Assembly (NCBI RefSeq): GCF_029541745.1 | Contig: NZ_CP089746.1 | Span: forward strand, 4,597,559 to 4,661,558 | Length of the DNA: 64,000 nucleotides | Origin: Streptomyces sp. LX-29 | GTDB lineage: Bacteria > Actinomycetota > Actinomycetes > Streptomycetales > Streptomycetaceae | Reading direction: 5' to 3' | Shown: one piece after another, positions 7,360-15,961 of the stretch | How positions within the stretch are numbered: the stretch's first letter is position 1 | Layout: the number at the start of each line of letters is the position of its first letter | Made by a program: the position numbers and the translations under genes | Notes under the pieces: model-generated | Databases searched by the model: none | Told to the model about the DNA's origin: nothing | What the model saw: the letters and a program-made list of their open reading frames with translations, nothing else

Positions 7360-8583
7360 CTACGGCGCGCTCGGCCAGACCAGGGCCATGTAGGACCCGA
7401 AGTACGCCGAGGAGAGAGCCGCCGTGCCCAGGAGGATGGTTCGGGTGCGGGGGGTGACGGTGGTGAGGGCGGTGGCGAGGGGGAGGAGGAGGGGGAAGCC
7501 GGGGAGGAGGAAGCGGGCGCGGGGGAAGTAGACGCCGCCGCTGCCGAGGACGATGAGGAGGAGGACGCCGGTGAAGACGAGGAGGGGAAGCGGCTGGCGT
7601 TGGGTGAGGGAGATGAGGAAGAGGGCGGTGGAGGCGATGATGACGGCGGAGACGACGACCAGGAACATCTGCGGGCGGGGCTGGTACGCGAGGATGGTGC
7701 GCAGTTCGCGGAGGGTGTCCGCGCCGCCGTCCCACTCGTTGGTCCAGGTCCGCTGCACCGCGAAGTAGCCGTCCCAGCGGCCCAGGCGTACGCCGACCCA
7801 GCCGATGTAGCCCAGCCAGCCCAGCGGGGCCAGCGCCGCGCCCAGCAGCACGCGCCCGGGGGCCGGATCGCGTTCCTTCGTCCGTGGCCCGTCCCTGCGC
7901 CGCCGCCACAGCGCCAGCGCCGCCGTCGTCAGGACCGCCGCCGCCACCGCGATGCCCGTGGGGCGGGTGAGGCCGGCCAGGAGCGAGAGGGTGCCGGCCC
8001 AGAGCCAGCGTTCGGTGAGGACGGCGTAGAGGGACCAGGCGGCCAGGGCGGTGAACAGGGACTCGGTGTAGCCCATGGACTGGACGAGGGCGACCGGGGT
8101 GGCGCCCCACAGGACCGTCAGCAGGACGCCGGTGCGGCGGCCGTAGAGGCGGTCGCCCACGGCGAAGACGCCCCAGGCGGCGATCATCGAGGCGCCCAGC
8201 GAGAGCAGCAGGCCCACGGAGGCGCGGGAGCCCGGCGTCACCCCCGCGACCGCCTTGACCAGCACCGGGTAGAGCGGGAAGAACGCCAGGTTGCAGCTGT
8301 CACGGGCGCCGGTGAGGACGTGGTCGTAGCCGTGGTCGGCGATGCGCAGGTACCACTTGGAGTCCCACTTGTCGGCCAGCTGGGGCCAGAGGCCGTGCCC
8401 CTTGAGGTGCGCCCACTTGGCGAGGACGACGATGCCCAGCAGCCGTACGGCGGCGTAGCCGAGCAGGGCGGGCGCGGCGTGGCGCAGGGCGCGGCGGAGC
8501 GGGGCGGTTCTTCGGGGCCGGGGCGGCGGCACGGTGGTCACCTGCGGCGCCGGTGAGGCCGCAGGGGAGGCGTACGGGGCCAA
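7360..8583 (-). CDS. PIG-V-like membrane mannosyltransferase
   Basis: Predicted 407-residue polytopic membrane protein with about nine hydrophobic helices. The first large loop carries ADKWDSKWYLRIADHGY, matching the conserved D-x-x-W-Y element of the GT-C family PIG-V mannosyltransferases, and LAFFPLYP follows, as is usual there. It probably transfers a sugar from a polyprenyl phosphate donor to an external acceptor. In the last third nearly every Leu codon is CTC and most codons end in C, making a pyrimidine-rich coding strand unlike the first two thirds. Confidence 0.75.
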   Translation of the reverse strand: MAPYASPAASPAPQVTTVPPPRPRRTAPLRRALRHAAPALLGYAAVRLLGIVVLAKWAHLKGHGLWPQLADKWDSKWYLRIADHGYDHVLTGARDSCNLAFFPLYPVLVKAVAGVTPGSRASVGLLLSLGASMIAAWGVFAVGDRLYGRRTGVLLTVLWGATPVALVQSMGYTESLFTALAAWSLYAVLTERWLWAGTLSLLAGLTRPTGIAVAAAVLTTAALALWRRRRDGPRTKERDPAPGRVLLGAALAPLGWLGYIGWVGVRLGRWDGYFAVQRTWTNEWDGGADTLRELRTILAYQPRPQMFLVVVSAVIIASTALFLISLTQRQPLPLLVFTGVLLLIVLGSGGVYFPRARFLLPGFPLLLPLATALTTVTPRTRTILLGTAALSSAYFGSYMALVWPSAP

Positions 8584-8901
8584 GGCGCGACTCCTGGGGC
8601 CGGGGAGTTGAGCGGGGGACCTGGCCTCAGGGTCTCCCGCCCCGCGGGCCCCGGCCCCGGGGGCTGCGACAGGTGCAGTACGGGATCCACCCGTTCGGGC
8701 GGTCCGGCCCGATGCGCTGTGGCGGCCTCCGGCGCGGTGTGCTGTGCGGCTCCGGCACGGTGTGCTGTGGCGGCCTCCGGTCCGGCCGACCCGGTCCTCC
8801 CCCGTGGCGCTCGCGACCCTCGGGTGAGCCGCGGTGCCCGCGCCGCACGGCGAAGGGCGCGATCCGGAGGTACCGGACCGCGCCCTTCCCGTGTCGCGTC
8901 G
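8584..8901. other. Intergenic spacer with degenerate repeat
   Basis: This 318-base spacer holds a three-unit degenerate tandem repeat at about 8712-8786 (unit near 24 bp, core GTGTGCTGTGGCGG) flanked by two copies of GGTCCGGCC. A hairpin follows at 8853-8887. No gene is seen in it. Confidence 0.6.
8853..8887 (-). terminator. Terminator hairpin after the sugar mutase
   Basis: A 15-bp stem with a single A-C mismatch and a 5-base loop, 15 bases after the stop codon of the sugar phosphate mutase on the minus strand. Confidence 0.7.
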
Positions 8902-10581
8902 TCAGATGCCCGCGGCGCTCGCCAGGTCCGTCTTCAGGGCCGAGAGGACGGTTTCGGCCTCGGCACGGGCGGCGGCCAGGGCGTCGACCGAGGCCACCTC
9001 GACCACGGCCTCCAGGTAGCACTTGAGCTTGGGCTCGGTGCCGCTGGGGCGGACGATCACGCGGGCGGAGCGGACGCCCCGCTCGGGCGAGCCCGTGAGG
9101 TGGTAGCGGAGGCCGTCCGTGGGCGGCAGGGCCGCGCTGCCCCGGGACAGGTCCTCGGCGCTCGCCACCGCCAGGCCCGCCAGCTCGGTCGGGGGCTGCT
9201 CGCGCAGCCGGCGCATGGCGGACGCGATCAGCGAGAGGTCCTGGACCCGCACCGAGAGCTGGTCGGTGGCGTGCAGACCGTGCTCGACGGCGAGGTCGTC
9301 GAGGAGGTCGGTCAGGGTGCGGCCCTCGGCCTTGAGGCCGGCGGCCAGCTCGGCGACGAGCAGGGCGGCGGTGATGCCGTCCTTGTCGCGGACGCCGCCC
9401 GGGTCGACGCAGTAGCCCAGCGCCTCCTCGTAGGCGTAGGCCAGGCCGTCGACCCGCGCGAGCCACTTGAAGCCGGTCAGGGTCTCCTCGTACGGGGCGC
9501 CCGCCGCGCCCGCGATGCGGGAGAGCAGCGAAGAGGAGACGATCGTGGTGGTGAACGTACCGCTCTCTCCGTCGCGGGCGGTGCCCTTGCGGACCAGGTG
9601 GGCGGCGAGCAGCGCGCCCACCTCGTCGCCGCGCAGCATGCGCCAGCCGCCTTCGACGGCGGTGTCCGGTACGGCCACCGCGCAGCGATCCGCGTCCGGG
9701 TCGTTGGCGATCACGATGTCCGGGTTCGCCTCGCGGGCCGTGGCGAAGGCCAGGTCCATCGCGCCCGGCTCCTCCGGGTTGGGGAACGCGACGGTGGGGA
9801 AGTCGGGGTCCGGCTCGGCCTGCGCGGCCACCACGGTCGGCGCCGGGAAGCCGGCGCGGGCGAAGGCGGCGGTGAGGGTGGTCCGGCCGACGCCGTGCAT
9901 CGGGGTGTAGACGACCCGTACGTCGCGCGGGGAGCCCTCGCTGAGCACCGCGTCGGTGCGGGCCAGGTAGGCGGCCACGACGTCGTCGCCGAGCGTCTCC
10001 CAGCCCGCGTCCGGACGCGGCACGTCGGCGAGCGAGGCGACGGCGGCGATCTCGGCGGCGATCTCACCGTCGGCCGGCGGCACGATCTGCGAGCCGTCGC
10101 CCAGGTAGACCTTGTAGCCGTTGTCGCGGGGCGGGTTGTGGCTGGCGGTGACCTCGACGCCGGCCACCGCGCCCAGGTGCCGGATGGCGAAGGCCAGGAC
10201 CGGGGTGGGCAGCGGCTGGGGCAGCAGCGCGGCGCGCAGCCCGGCGCCGACCATCACGGCGGCGGTGTCCCGGGCGAAGTCGGCGCTCTTGTAGCGGGCG
10301 TCGTAGCCGATGACGACCAGGCCGCCGGCGTGGCCCTGCTTGCGGAGGTAACCGGCGAGGCCGGCCGCGGCCCGGATGACCACGGAGCGGTTCATCCGCA
10401 TCGGGCCGGCGCCGAGTTCGCCGCGGAGCCCGGCGGTGCCGAACTGGAGGGTGCCCGCGAAGCGGACCGCGAGTTCGTCGACGTCCCCGGTCGCGAGCAG
10501 CTTGCCCAGCTCGTCGCGGGTGTCGGGGTCGGGGTCCTCGGCCAGCCAGGCTTGGGCGCGGGCGATGAGTTCGGACTCCAC
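8902..10581 (-). CDS. Alpha-D-phosphohexomutase family enzyme, probably phosphopentomutase
   Basis: Predicted 559 residues, complete. The phosphoserine loop TASHNP has S147, the metal loop DPDADR is at 294-299, the sugar-binding loop is EEALGY and the phosphate-binding loop is RPSGTEPK. The family includes phosphoglucomutase, phosphomannomutase and PGM2-type phosphopentomutase. The DNGYKVY sequence after the serine loop is typical of the long PGM2/PgcA branch. With deoC on one side and purine nucleoside phosphorylase on the other, conversion of (deoxy)ribose 1-phosphate to the 5-phosphate would complete the pathway (inferred from context). Genome annotations usually call it phosphomannomutase. 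Confidence 0.88.
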   Translation of the reverse strand: MESELIARAQAWLAEDPDPDTRDELGKLLATGDVDELAVRFAGTLQFGTAGLRGELGAGPMRMNRSVVIRAAAGLAGYLRKQGHAGGLVVIGYDARYKSADFARDTAAVMVGAGLRAALLPQPLPTPVLAFAIRHLGAVAGVEVTASHNPPRDNGYKVYLGDGSQIVPPADGEIAAEIAAVASLADVPRPDAGWETLGDDVVAAYLARTDAVLSEGSPRDVRVVYTPMHGVGRTTLTAAFARAGFPAPTVVAAQAEPDPDFPTVAFPNPEEPGAMDLAFATAREANPDIVIANDPDADRCAVAVPDTAVEGGWRMLRGDEVGALLAAHLVRKGTARDGESGTFTTTIVSSSLLSRIAGAAGAPYEETLTGFKWLARVDGLAYAYEEALGYCVDPGGVRDKDGITAALLVAELAAGLKAEGRTLTDLLDDLAVEHGLHATDQLSVRVQDLSLIASAMRRLREQPPTELAGLAVASAEDLSRGSAALPPTDGLRYHLTGSPERGVRSARVIVRPSGTEPKLKCYLEAVVEVASVDALAAARAEAETVLSALKTDLASAAGI

Positions 10582-10859
10582 GGGGCTCCTCCGGAGGGTC
10601 GGCGATACGGGTGCGGTGCGTGCACGGGTCGAGGTGCGGCGGGCGGTGGGCCCGGCGCCCGGAGCGGGTGTCCCTCACTCATACGGTGCCCCAGGCGTGC
10701 GCCCGCCGCCCGGCGGCCGGAACAGAAGCCCACCGCCGAATCCCCTGACCCGATACATGCTCTGGGTCAAGCGATTCCGCGATGGGCTTCCGGTGCCGGG
10801 CTGGGCGTGGGATCAGATCCGGTCGGGACGGTCCTCGGGATCCGGATCCGGGGTGGCCG

Positions 10860-11681
10860 TCAGATGCGGTCCAGGACCTGGGCCAGCAGGGTCCCCATGC
10901 GGGCGGCGGAGTCGCGCCCGGCCTGGAGGACCTCCTCGTGGTTGAGCGGCTCGCCGGTCATGCCGGCGGCGAGGTTGGTGACCAGGGAGATGCCGAGCAC
11001 CTCCGCACCGGCCTCGCGGGCCGCGATGGCCTCGAGGGTGGTGGACATGCCGACCAGGTCCGCGCCGAGGGTGCGGGCCATGTGGATCTCGGCCGGGGTC
11101 TCGTAGTGCGGGCCGGGGAACTGGAGGTAGACGCCCTCCTCCAGCGACGGGTCGACCTCGTGGCACAGCTGGCGCAGCCGCGCCGAGTACAGGTCGGTGA
11201 GGTCCACGAAGTTGGCGCCCACGATCGGCGAGGTGGCCGTCATGTTGATGTGGTCGCTGATCAGCACCGGCTGGCCGGGGCGCATGCCCTCGCGCAGGCC
11301 ACCACAGCCGTTGGTCAGGACGACGGTCTTGCACCCGGCGGCGACGGCGGTCCGCACGCCGTGCGCGACGGCGGCGACGCCGCGGCCCTCGTAGAAGTGG
11401 GTGCGGCCCAGGAAGACCAGCACGCGCTTGTCATTGATCTTGTACGAGCGGATGGTGCCCGCGTGGCCGGCGACGACCGGCGGCGGGAAGCCGGGGAGCT
11501 CGGTGACCGGGAACTCGTGCTCCGGCGCCCCGAGGGCGTCGGTGGCGGGGACCCAGCCGGAGCCCATGACCAGGGCGACGTCGTGGGTCTCGGCACCGGT
11601 GAGCTCGCGCAGTCGCGCGGCGGCGGCGTCGGCGGCGGCGTACGGGTCGCCCTGGATGTCCGAAGTAACTGAAGCGTTCAC
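10860..11681 (-). CDS. Purine nucleoside phosphorylase
   Basis: Predicted 273 residues, of the trimeric PNP/MTAP family. It splits purine (deoxy)nucleosides with phosphate into base and (deoxy)ribose 1-phosphate. Family motifs seen are MGSGW (phosphate loop), GRTHFYEG, LTNGCGG, PGPHYETPAE and GMSTTLEA. The GTG at 11681 is chosen since it begins a normal N-terminus and leaves room for a promoter with a 12-bp palindrome at 11707-11718, identical to one before deoC. Its product would feed the mutase gene just downstream and then DeoC. Confidence 0.93.
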   Translation of the reverse strand: MNASVTSDIQGDPYAAADAAAARLRELTGAETHDVALVMGSGWVPATDALGAPEHEFPVTELPGFPPPVVAGHAGTIRSYKINDKRVLVFLGRTHFYEGRGVAAVAHGVRTAVAAGCKTVVLTNGCGGLREGMRPGQPVLISDHINMTATSPIVGANFVDLTDLYSARLRQLCHEVDPSLEEGVYLQFPGPHYETPAEIHMARTLGADLVGMSTTLEAIAAREAGAEVLGISLVTNLAAGMTGEPLNHEEVLQAGRDSAARMGTLLAQVLDRI

Positions 11682-11706
11682 GCGGATGAGCGTAACCGCT
11701 AATCTC

Positions 11707-11718
11707 CTACGCGCGTAG
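11707..11718. promoter_or_regulatory. Palindromic operator candidate upstream of PNP
   Basis: CTACGCGCGTAG, identical over all 12 bases to the palindrome upstream of deoC, ends 26 bases before the GTG start of the phosphorylase gene. Confidence 0.7.
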
Positions 11719-11870
11719 ACCTTCGTTGAAGCAGTGCCCGGATCGTTGCTTTTATCACGCCCGCCCGGTGACCGGGCGCCCGCCCCGCGCACGAGGCGTA
11801 GGCGGGCGTGTGCGGACGGCCTTGACGGGGCCGGGGTGGCCCGCGGCCCACGGCGTGGCGTGGCGCGGCC

Positions 11871-12308
11871 TCAGCAGGGGCGCTTGCGCAGCTCCATCAC
11901 GTAGTCGTGCGGTGCGCCCGCCGACTCCGCCGCGTCGGCGAGCTCCCCCAGATAGCGGGCGGACGGCAGCCCGCCCTCGTAGCCGTTGAGCACGTACACC
12001 CAGGCGGCCTCGTCGCCCTCCAGCGTGTGCACCCGGACCCGCATCCGCCGGTAGATGTCGAGGCCGACGCCCTCCCAGCGGTCCATGGACTCCTCGTCCA
12101 TCGGGGCGATGTCGTACAGCGCGACGAACACCTGGGAGCGGGGTGCCTCGACGATGGTGGCGAGCGCCCCCTCCCACCCCATCTGTTCCCCGCCGAAGGT
12201 GAGCCGCCAGCCGGTGATCCAGCCCGTGCCGCGCAGCGGTGAGTGCGGTGCGCGGCGGGACATCAGCCGCGCGTCGAGGTTGCCGGCGTACGCGGCGTAG
12301 AGCGACAT
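11871..12308 (-). CDS. Gamma-glutamylcyclotransferase-like protein
   Basis: Predicted 145-residue cytoplasmic protein. The N-terminal YAAYAGNLD fits the substrate-binding YGSNL-type loop of gamma-glutamylcyclotransferase folds, and LYDIAPMDEESMDRWEG fits the conserved segment that follows. Members act on gamma-glutamyl amines or peptides; the substrate here is unknown. The start at ATG 12308 is immediately before the fold. No operon partner is evident. Confidence 0.8.
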   Translation of the reverse strand: MSLYAAYAGNLDARLMSRRAPHSPLRGTGWITGWRLTFGGEQMGWEGALATIVEAPRSQVFVALYDIAPMDEESMDRWEGVGLDIYRRMRVRVHTLEGDEAAWVYVLNGYEGGLPSARYLGELADAAESAGAPHDYVMELRKRPC

Positions 12309-12538
12309 GGTTCCGAGGGTACGGGAGTGGAGCGGAATGGCAGGTGGGGTGGCAGGCTCGTAGTGCGATTCGCATGGAATACGGACATCCGATCGCCGGA
12401 TGCCTCGTATGTCGGTTCGTATGACGCATGTACCGGTGGTCCCCGCGGCGACCGGTGGAGGAACCTACGGAGCGCTACGCGGAGCCACACAGGGCTACCG
12501 CCAACCCCGAGCGGAGCGGTGTTGATGGGTGCGGGACA

Positions 12539-13987
12539 ATGGAGTACGTGACTCGGATCGTGATCATCGGTGGCGGACCCGGCGGCTATGAGGCGGCGCT
12601 GGTCGCCGCCCAGCTCGGCGCGGAGGTGACCGTCGTCGACTGCGACGGTCTGGGCGGGGCGTCGGTGCTCACCGACTGCGTGCCCTCGAAGACGTTGATC
12701 GCCACGGCCGAGGTCATGACGACCTTCGACTCTTCGTACGAGGAGTTGGGGATCATCGTCGCCGATGACACCCCGCCGATGGAGCAGGCGGCCCGCGTGG
12801 TCGGCGTGGACCTGGGCAAGGTGAACCGACGAGTCAAGCGCCTCGCGCTCGCCCAGTCGCATGACATCACCGCCTCGGTCACCCGCGCGGGCGCGCGGGT
12901 GATGCGCGGTCGCGGGCGGCTGGTGCCGACCCAGTCCCCGGACGGCACCCGCGAGGTGATCGTCCAGGTGGCGGACGGCCGGGAGGAGACGCTGACCGCC
13001 GACGCGGTGCTGATCGCCACCGGGGCCCATCCGCGGGAGATCCCGGACGCGCTGCCGGACGGGGAGCGCATCCTCAACTGGACCCAGGTCTACGACCTCG
13101 ACGAGCTGCCCGAAGAGCTGATCGTGGTGGGCTCGGGTGTGACCGGTGCCGAGTTCGCCGGCGCGTACCAGGCGCTCGGCTCGAAGGTCACCCTGGTCTC
13201 CAGCCGGGACCGGGTGCTGCCGGGCGAGGACCCGGACGCGGCCGCCGTGCTGGAGGACGTGTTCCGCCGCCGCGGCATGAACGTGATGTCCCGCTCGCGG
13301 GCGCAGGCCGCCAAGCGGGTGGGCGACCGGGTGGAGGTGACGCTGGCCGACGGCCGGGTGATCACCGGTACCCACTGTCTGATGGCGGTCGGCTCCATAC
13401 CCAACAGCGCCGGCATCGGCCTGGAGGAGGCCGGGGTCCGGCTGAAGGAGTCCGGGCACATCTGGACCGACAAGGTCTCCCGCACCAGCGCGCCGGGCGT
13501 GTACGCGGCGGGCGACTGCACCGGCGTCCTGGCGCTGGCCTCGGTGGCCGCGATGCAGGGCCGGATCGCGATGTACCACTTCCTCGGCGAGACGGTCAGC
13601 CCGCTGGACCTGAAGACCGTGTCGGCCAACGTGTTCACCGACCCCGAGATCGCCACGGTCGGCTACTCCCAGGCGGACGTCGACGGCGGGGTCATCGACG
13701 CCCGGGTGGTGAAGCTGCCGCTGCTGCGCAACCCGCGCGCCAAGATGCAGGGCATCCGGGACGGCTTCGTGAAGATCTTCTGCCGTCCGGGCACCGGGAT
13801 CGTCGTGGGCGGCGTGGTGGTCTCCCCGCGCGCCAGCGAGCTGATCCACCCGATCTCGATCGCGGTGGACAACAATCTGACGGTGGAGCAGATAGCCAAG
13901 GCCTTCACGGTCTACCCCTCGCTGTCCGGGTCGATCGCCGAGGTCGCCCGGCAGCTGCACACGCGGAAGACGCAGAGCCAGCTCTGA
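12539..13987 (+). CDS. LpdA-type NAD(P)H:quinone reductase (flavoprotein disulfide reductase family)
   Basis: Predicted 482 residues with the two-dinucleotide-binding fold: FAD motif IIGGGPGGYEA at the N-terminus, NAD motif VVGSGVTGAEFAG in the middle, FAD motif VYAAGDCTG and a C-terminal dimer domain. The usual redox disulfide CxxxxC is broken: the sequence is ASVLTDCVPSK, so only the second cysteine is left. That is the hallmark of the mycobacterial LpdA (Rv3303c) group, which reduces quinones rather than lipoamide. I start at ATG 12539, just before the FAD motif; a longer in-frame extension to 12428 looks untranslated. Confidence 0.88.
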   Translation: MEYVTRIVIIGGGPGGYEAALVAAQLGAEVTVVDCDGLGGASVLTDCVPSKTLIATAEVMTTFDSSYEELGIIVADDTPPMEQAARVVGVDLGKVNRRVKRLALAQSHDITASVTRAGARVMRGRGRLVPTQSPDGTREVIVQVADGREETLTADAVLIATGAHPREIPDALPDGERILNWTQVYDLDELPEELIVVGSGVTGAEFAGAYQALGSKVTLVSSRDRVLPGEDPDAAAVLEDVFRRRGMNVMSRSRAQAAKRVGDRVEVTLADGRVITGTHCLMAVGSIPNSAGIGLEEAGVRLKESGHIWTDKVSRTSAPGVYAAGDCTGVLALASVAAMQGRIAMYHFLGETVSPLDLKTVSANVFTDPEIATVGYSQADVDGGVIDARVVKLPLLRNPRAKMQGIRDGFVKIFCRPGTGIVVGGVVVSPRASELIHPISIAVDNNLTVEQIAKAFTVYPSLSGSIAEVARQLHTRKTQSQL

Positions 13988-13997
13988 ACGCGGCGGT

Positions 13998-14021
13998 CCG
14001 CCGGCGCGCGTTCGCCGGCGG
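13998..14021. terminator. Hairpin after the quinone reductase gene
   Basis: A 9-bp GC stem with a 6-base loop begins 11 bases after the stop codon. It has no T-run. Confidence 0.55.
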
Positions 14022-14133
14022 GCGTCGTTCGAGGTCGCACTCCATACCACCTCGAAGGCTCGACAGCGAACAACTTCTGCTAATTGGTGCAAGCTGCTGA
14101 AACCAGACGGTCGTTGGCGTTACTGTCAGTTTC

Positions 14134-15171
14134 GTGTTCGCTGCAGAACGTCGCCAATTGATCCTTGAAATGGTGCGGGCGAACGGGGCGGTATCGCTCC
14201 GTGAGCTCGCCCGCGTCGTCCAGACCTCAGAAGTGACCGTACGGCGGGACGTGCGGGCGCTCGAGGCGGAAGGACTACTCGATCGCCGGCATGGCGGTGC
14301 GGTGCTGCCGGGCGGATTCACCAGGGAGTCCGGCTTTCCGCAGAAATCCCATCTAGCGACCGCGGAGAAGACGGCCATCGCCGATCTCGCGGCCGGGCTC
14401 GTCGAGGAGGGCGAGGCGGTCGTGGTCGGCGCGGGGACGACGACGCAGGAGCTGGCCCGCCGGCTCGCGCGCGTGCCCGGCCTGACCGTGGTCACCAACT
14501 CCCTGCTGGTCGCACAGGCGTTGGCGCATGCCAACCGGGTCGAGGTCGTGATGACCGGCGGGACCCTGCGCGGCTCCAACTACGCGCTGGTGGGCAGCGG
14601 TGCCGAGCAGTCCCTCCAGGGGCTGCGGGTCTCCCGGGCCTTCCTCTCCGGCAGCGGGCTGACCGCCGAGCGCGGCCTGTCCACCTCCAACATGCTGTCG
14701 GCGAGCGTGGACCGGGCCCTGGTGCAGGCCGCGGCGGAGGTGGTGGTGCTGGCCGACCACACCAAGCTGGGCACCGACACCATGTTCCAGACCGTGCCCA
14801 CGGATGTGATCACCCGGCTGGTGACGGACGAGCCGCCCGCGCACGACGAACGGGCCGCCACGGAGCTCCAGGCCCTCGCCGACCAGGGGGTGCAGATCGC
14901 GGTGGCCGGGCCGGGCGCGGGGTCCGGCTCGGGCTCCGGGGGCGCGGTCGGAGCGGACGGCGGCCCGGCGGTGCGCTCCTCGCCCCGGCTGGGGCCGGGG
15001 GGCGGCGGTCATGCGCCGGGGCGGGGCGCCGAGGAGGGCATGCCGCTGCCGGGACAGCGGCGGGCCCATCCGCAGGGGCCGGGCGGCGGGCCGCAGCTGC
15101 GCGGCGCGGTGCCCCTGGTGGAGCAGCAGGGCGGCGGCCGGGTGGCCGATCTCGCCCCTCGTCGCCGCTGA
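14134..15171 (+). CDS. DeoR-family transcriptional regulator
   Basis: Predicted 345 residues. The N-terminal DeoR helix-turn-helix is clear (RRQLILEMVRANG, then TSEVTVRRDVRALE), followed by the sugar-phosphate sensor domain with GAGTTTQELA, TGGTLRG and ADHTKLGT. DeoR repressors usually respond to phosphorylated sugars, so the nearby deoC and nucleoside genes are candidate targets (inferred). After residue 255 there is a Gly/Pro/Arg-rich tail of about 90 residues beyond the normal family length, possibly disordered. The start is GTG 14134. Confidence 0.85.
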   Translation: MFAAERRQLILEMVRANGAVSLRELARVVQTSEVTVRRDVRALEAEGLLDRRHGGAVLPGGFTRESGFPQKSHLATAEKTAIADLAAGLVEEGEAVVVGAGTTTQELARRLARVPGLTVVTNSLLVAQALAHANRVEVVMTGGTLRGSNYALVGSGAEQSLQGLRVSRAFLSGSGLTAERGLSTSNMLSASVDRALVQAAAEVVVLADHTKLGTDTMFQTVPTDVITRLVTDEPPAHDERAATELQALADQGVQIAVAGPGAGSGSGSGGAVGADGGPAVRSSPRLGPGGGGHAPGRGAEEGMPLPGQRRAHPQGPGGGPQLRGAVPLVEQQGGGRVADLAPRRR

Positions 15172-15225
15172 ACAGCCAGGTTGTGGACAGCCGTTCCCCA
15201 GACGGAGCGGGTGGACACAACCTGG

Positions 15226-15270
15226 CACCGATCGCACCGATCGCACCGATCGCACCGATCGCACCGATCG
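15226..15270. repeat. Five-copy 9-bp tandem repeat (CACCGATCG)
   Basis: Five exact copies of CACCGATCG, each containing the palindrome CGATCG, lie 55 bases after the deoR-family stop codon and before the convergent TetR gene. A 10-bp inverted repeat (15176-15185 with 15216-15225) lies just ahead of the array and may act as a terminator. Confidence 0.88.
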
Positions 15271-15367
15271 CCGGCTGACCCGCGCGCGTCGGCCGCACCC
15301 TACGCGGCCGCCGCGAGGGGTGGGGCGCCGCGGCGAGGGCGGGGGCGGCCCGGGCGCGGCGATCGAC

Positions 15368-15961
15368 TCAGCGGGCCTTGAGGCCGGTGAAGGTCAGGGT
15401 CAGCAGTCGATCGGCCAACTCCGGGTCCTCCGGTGACTGTTCCACGGCCAGTGCGATGGCGTTGGTGAGCTGCATCAGGTCGTCGATCTCGACCTCGGCC
15501 CGCACCGCGCCCGCCTCCTGGGCGCGGGCCAGCAGGGCGCTGCCCGCCTCGCGCAGGGGTTGGCGGCAGCGGGAGAGCTCCGAGCAGCTGTCGGCGGAGG
15601 CGGAGAGGAACGCGCGGGCCAGCCCCCGGTACGTGCTGGCGTGGTCGATCACCGCGCGCAGCCAGTCGACCAGCGCATGGCAGGGCCGCGGGGCCTCGGC
15701 CAGCTCGCGGGAGCGGGCCATCAGCGCGTCCATCTCCCCGTAGAAGACGGCGCCCATGAGCGCGGTGCGGTGGGGGAAGTGCCGGTAGAGGGTGCCGATG
15801 CCGACGCCCGCGCGACGGGCGATGTCCTCCAGCGAGGCGTCGGTGCCGTGCTCGGTGAAGGCGGTGCGGGCCTCCGCCAGCAGCCGCTCGTAGTTGCGGC
15901 GCGCGTCGGCGCGCATCGGCCGCCCGGTGGAGGTGCGCTCCTGCGCAGCTTCGGTCGCCAT
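15368..15961 (-). CDS. TetR-family transcriptional repressor
   Basis: Predicted 197 residues. Residues about 20-67 form the TetR DNA-binding domain, with the recognition region GVGIGTLYRHFPHRTAL. The ligand-binding part (DWLRAVIDHASTYRGLARAF and following) resembles the SbtR-like C-terminal domain. The likely target is its own promoter or the esterase gene that diverges from it across 300 bases; this is inferred from position only. Confidence 0.85.
   Translation of the reverse strand: MATEAAQERTSTGRPMRADARRNYERLLAEARTAFTEHGTDASLEDIARRAGVGIGTLYRHFPHRTALMGAVFYGEMDALMARSRELAEAPRPCHALVDWLRAVIDHASTYRGLARAFLSASADSCSELSRCRQPLREAGSALLARAQEAGAVRAEVEIDDLMQLTNAIALAVEQSPEDPELADRLLTLTFTGLKAR

Noticed and set aside
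8608..11106. An 832-codon open frame opposite the sugar mutase
   Set aside because: The mutase has all catalytic loops; the opposite frame has no recognisable motif and also crosses its terminator.
15176..15225. Strong terminator after the DeoR gene
   Set aside because: The inverted repeat is only 10 bp with a 30-base loop, so it is too weak to list as a separate terminator.
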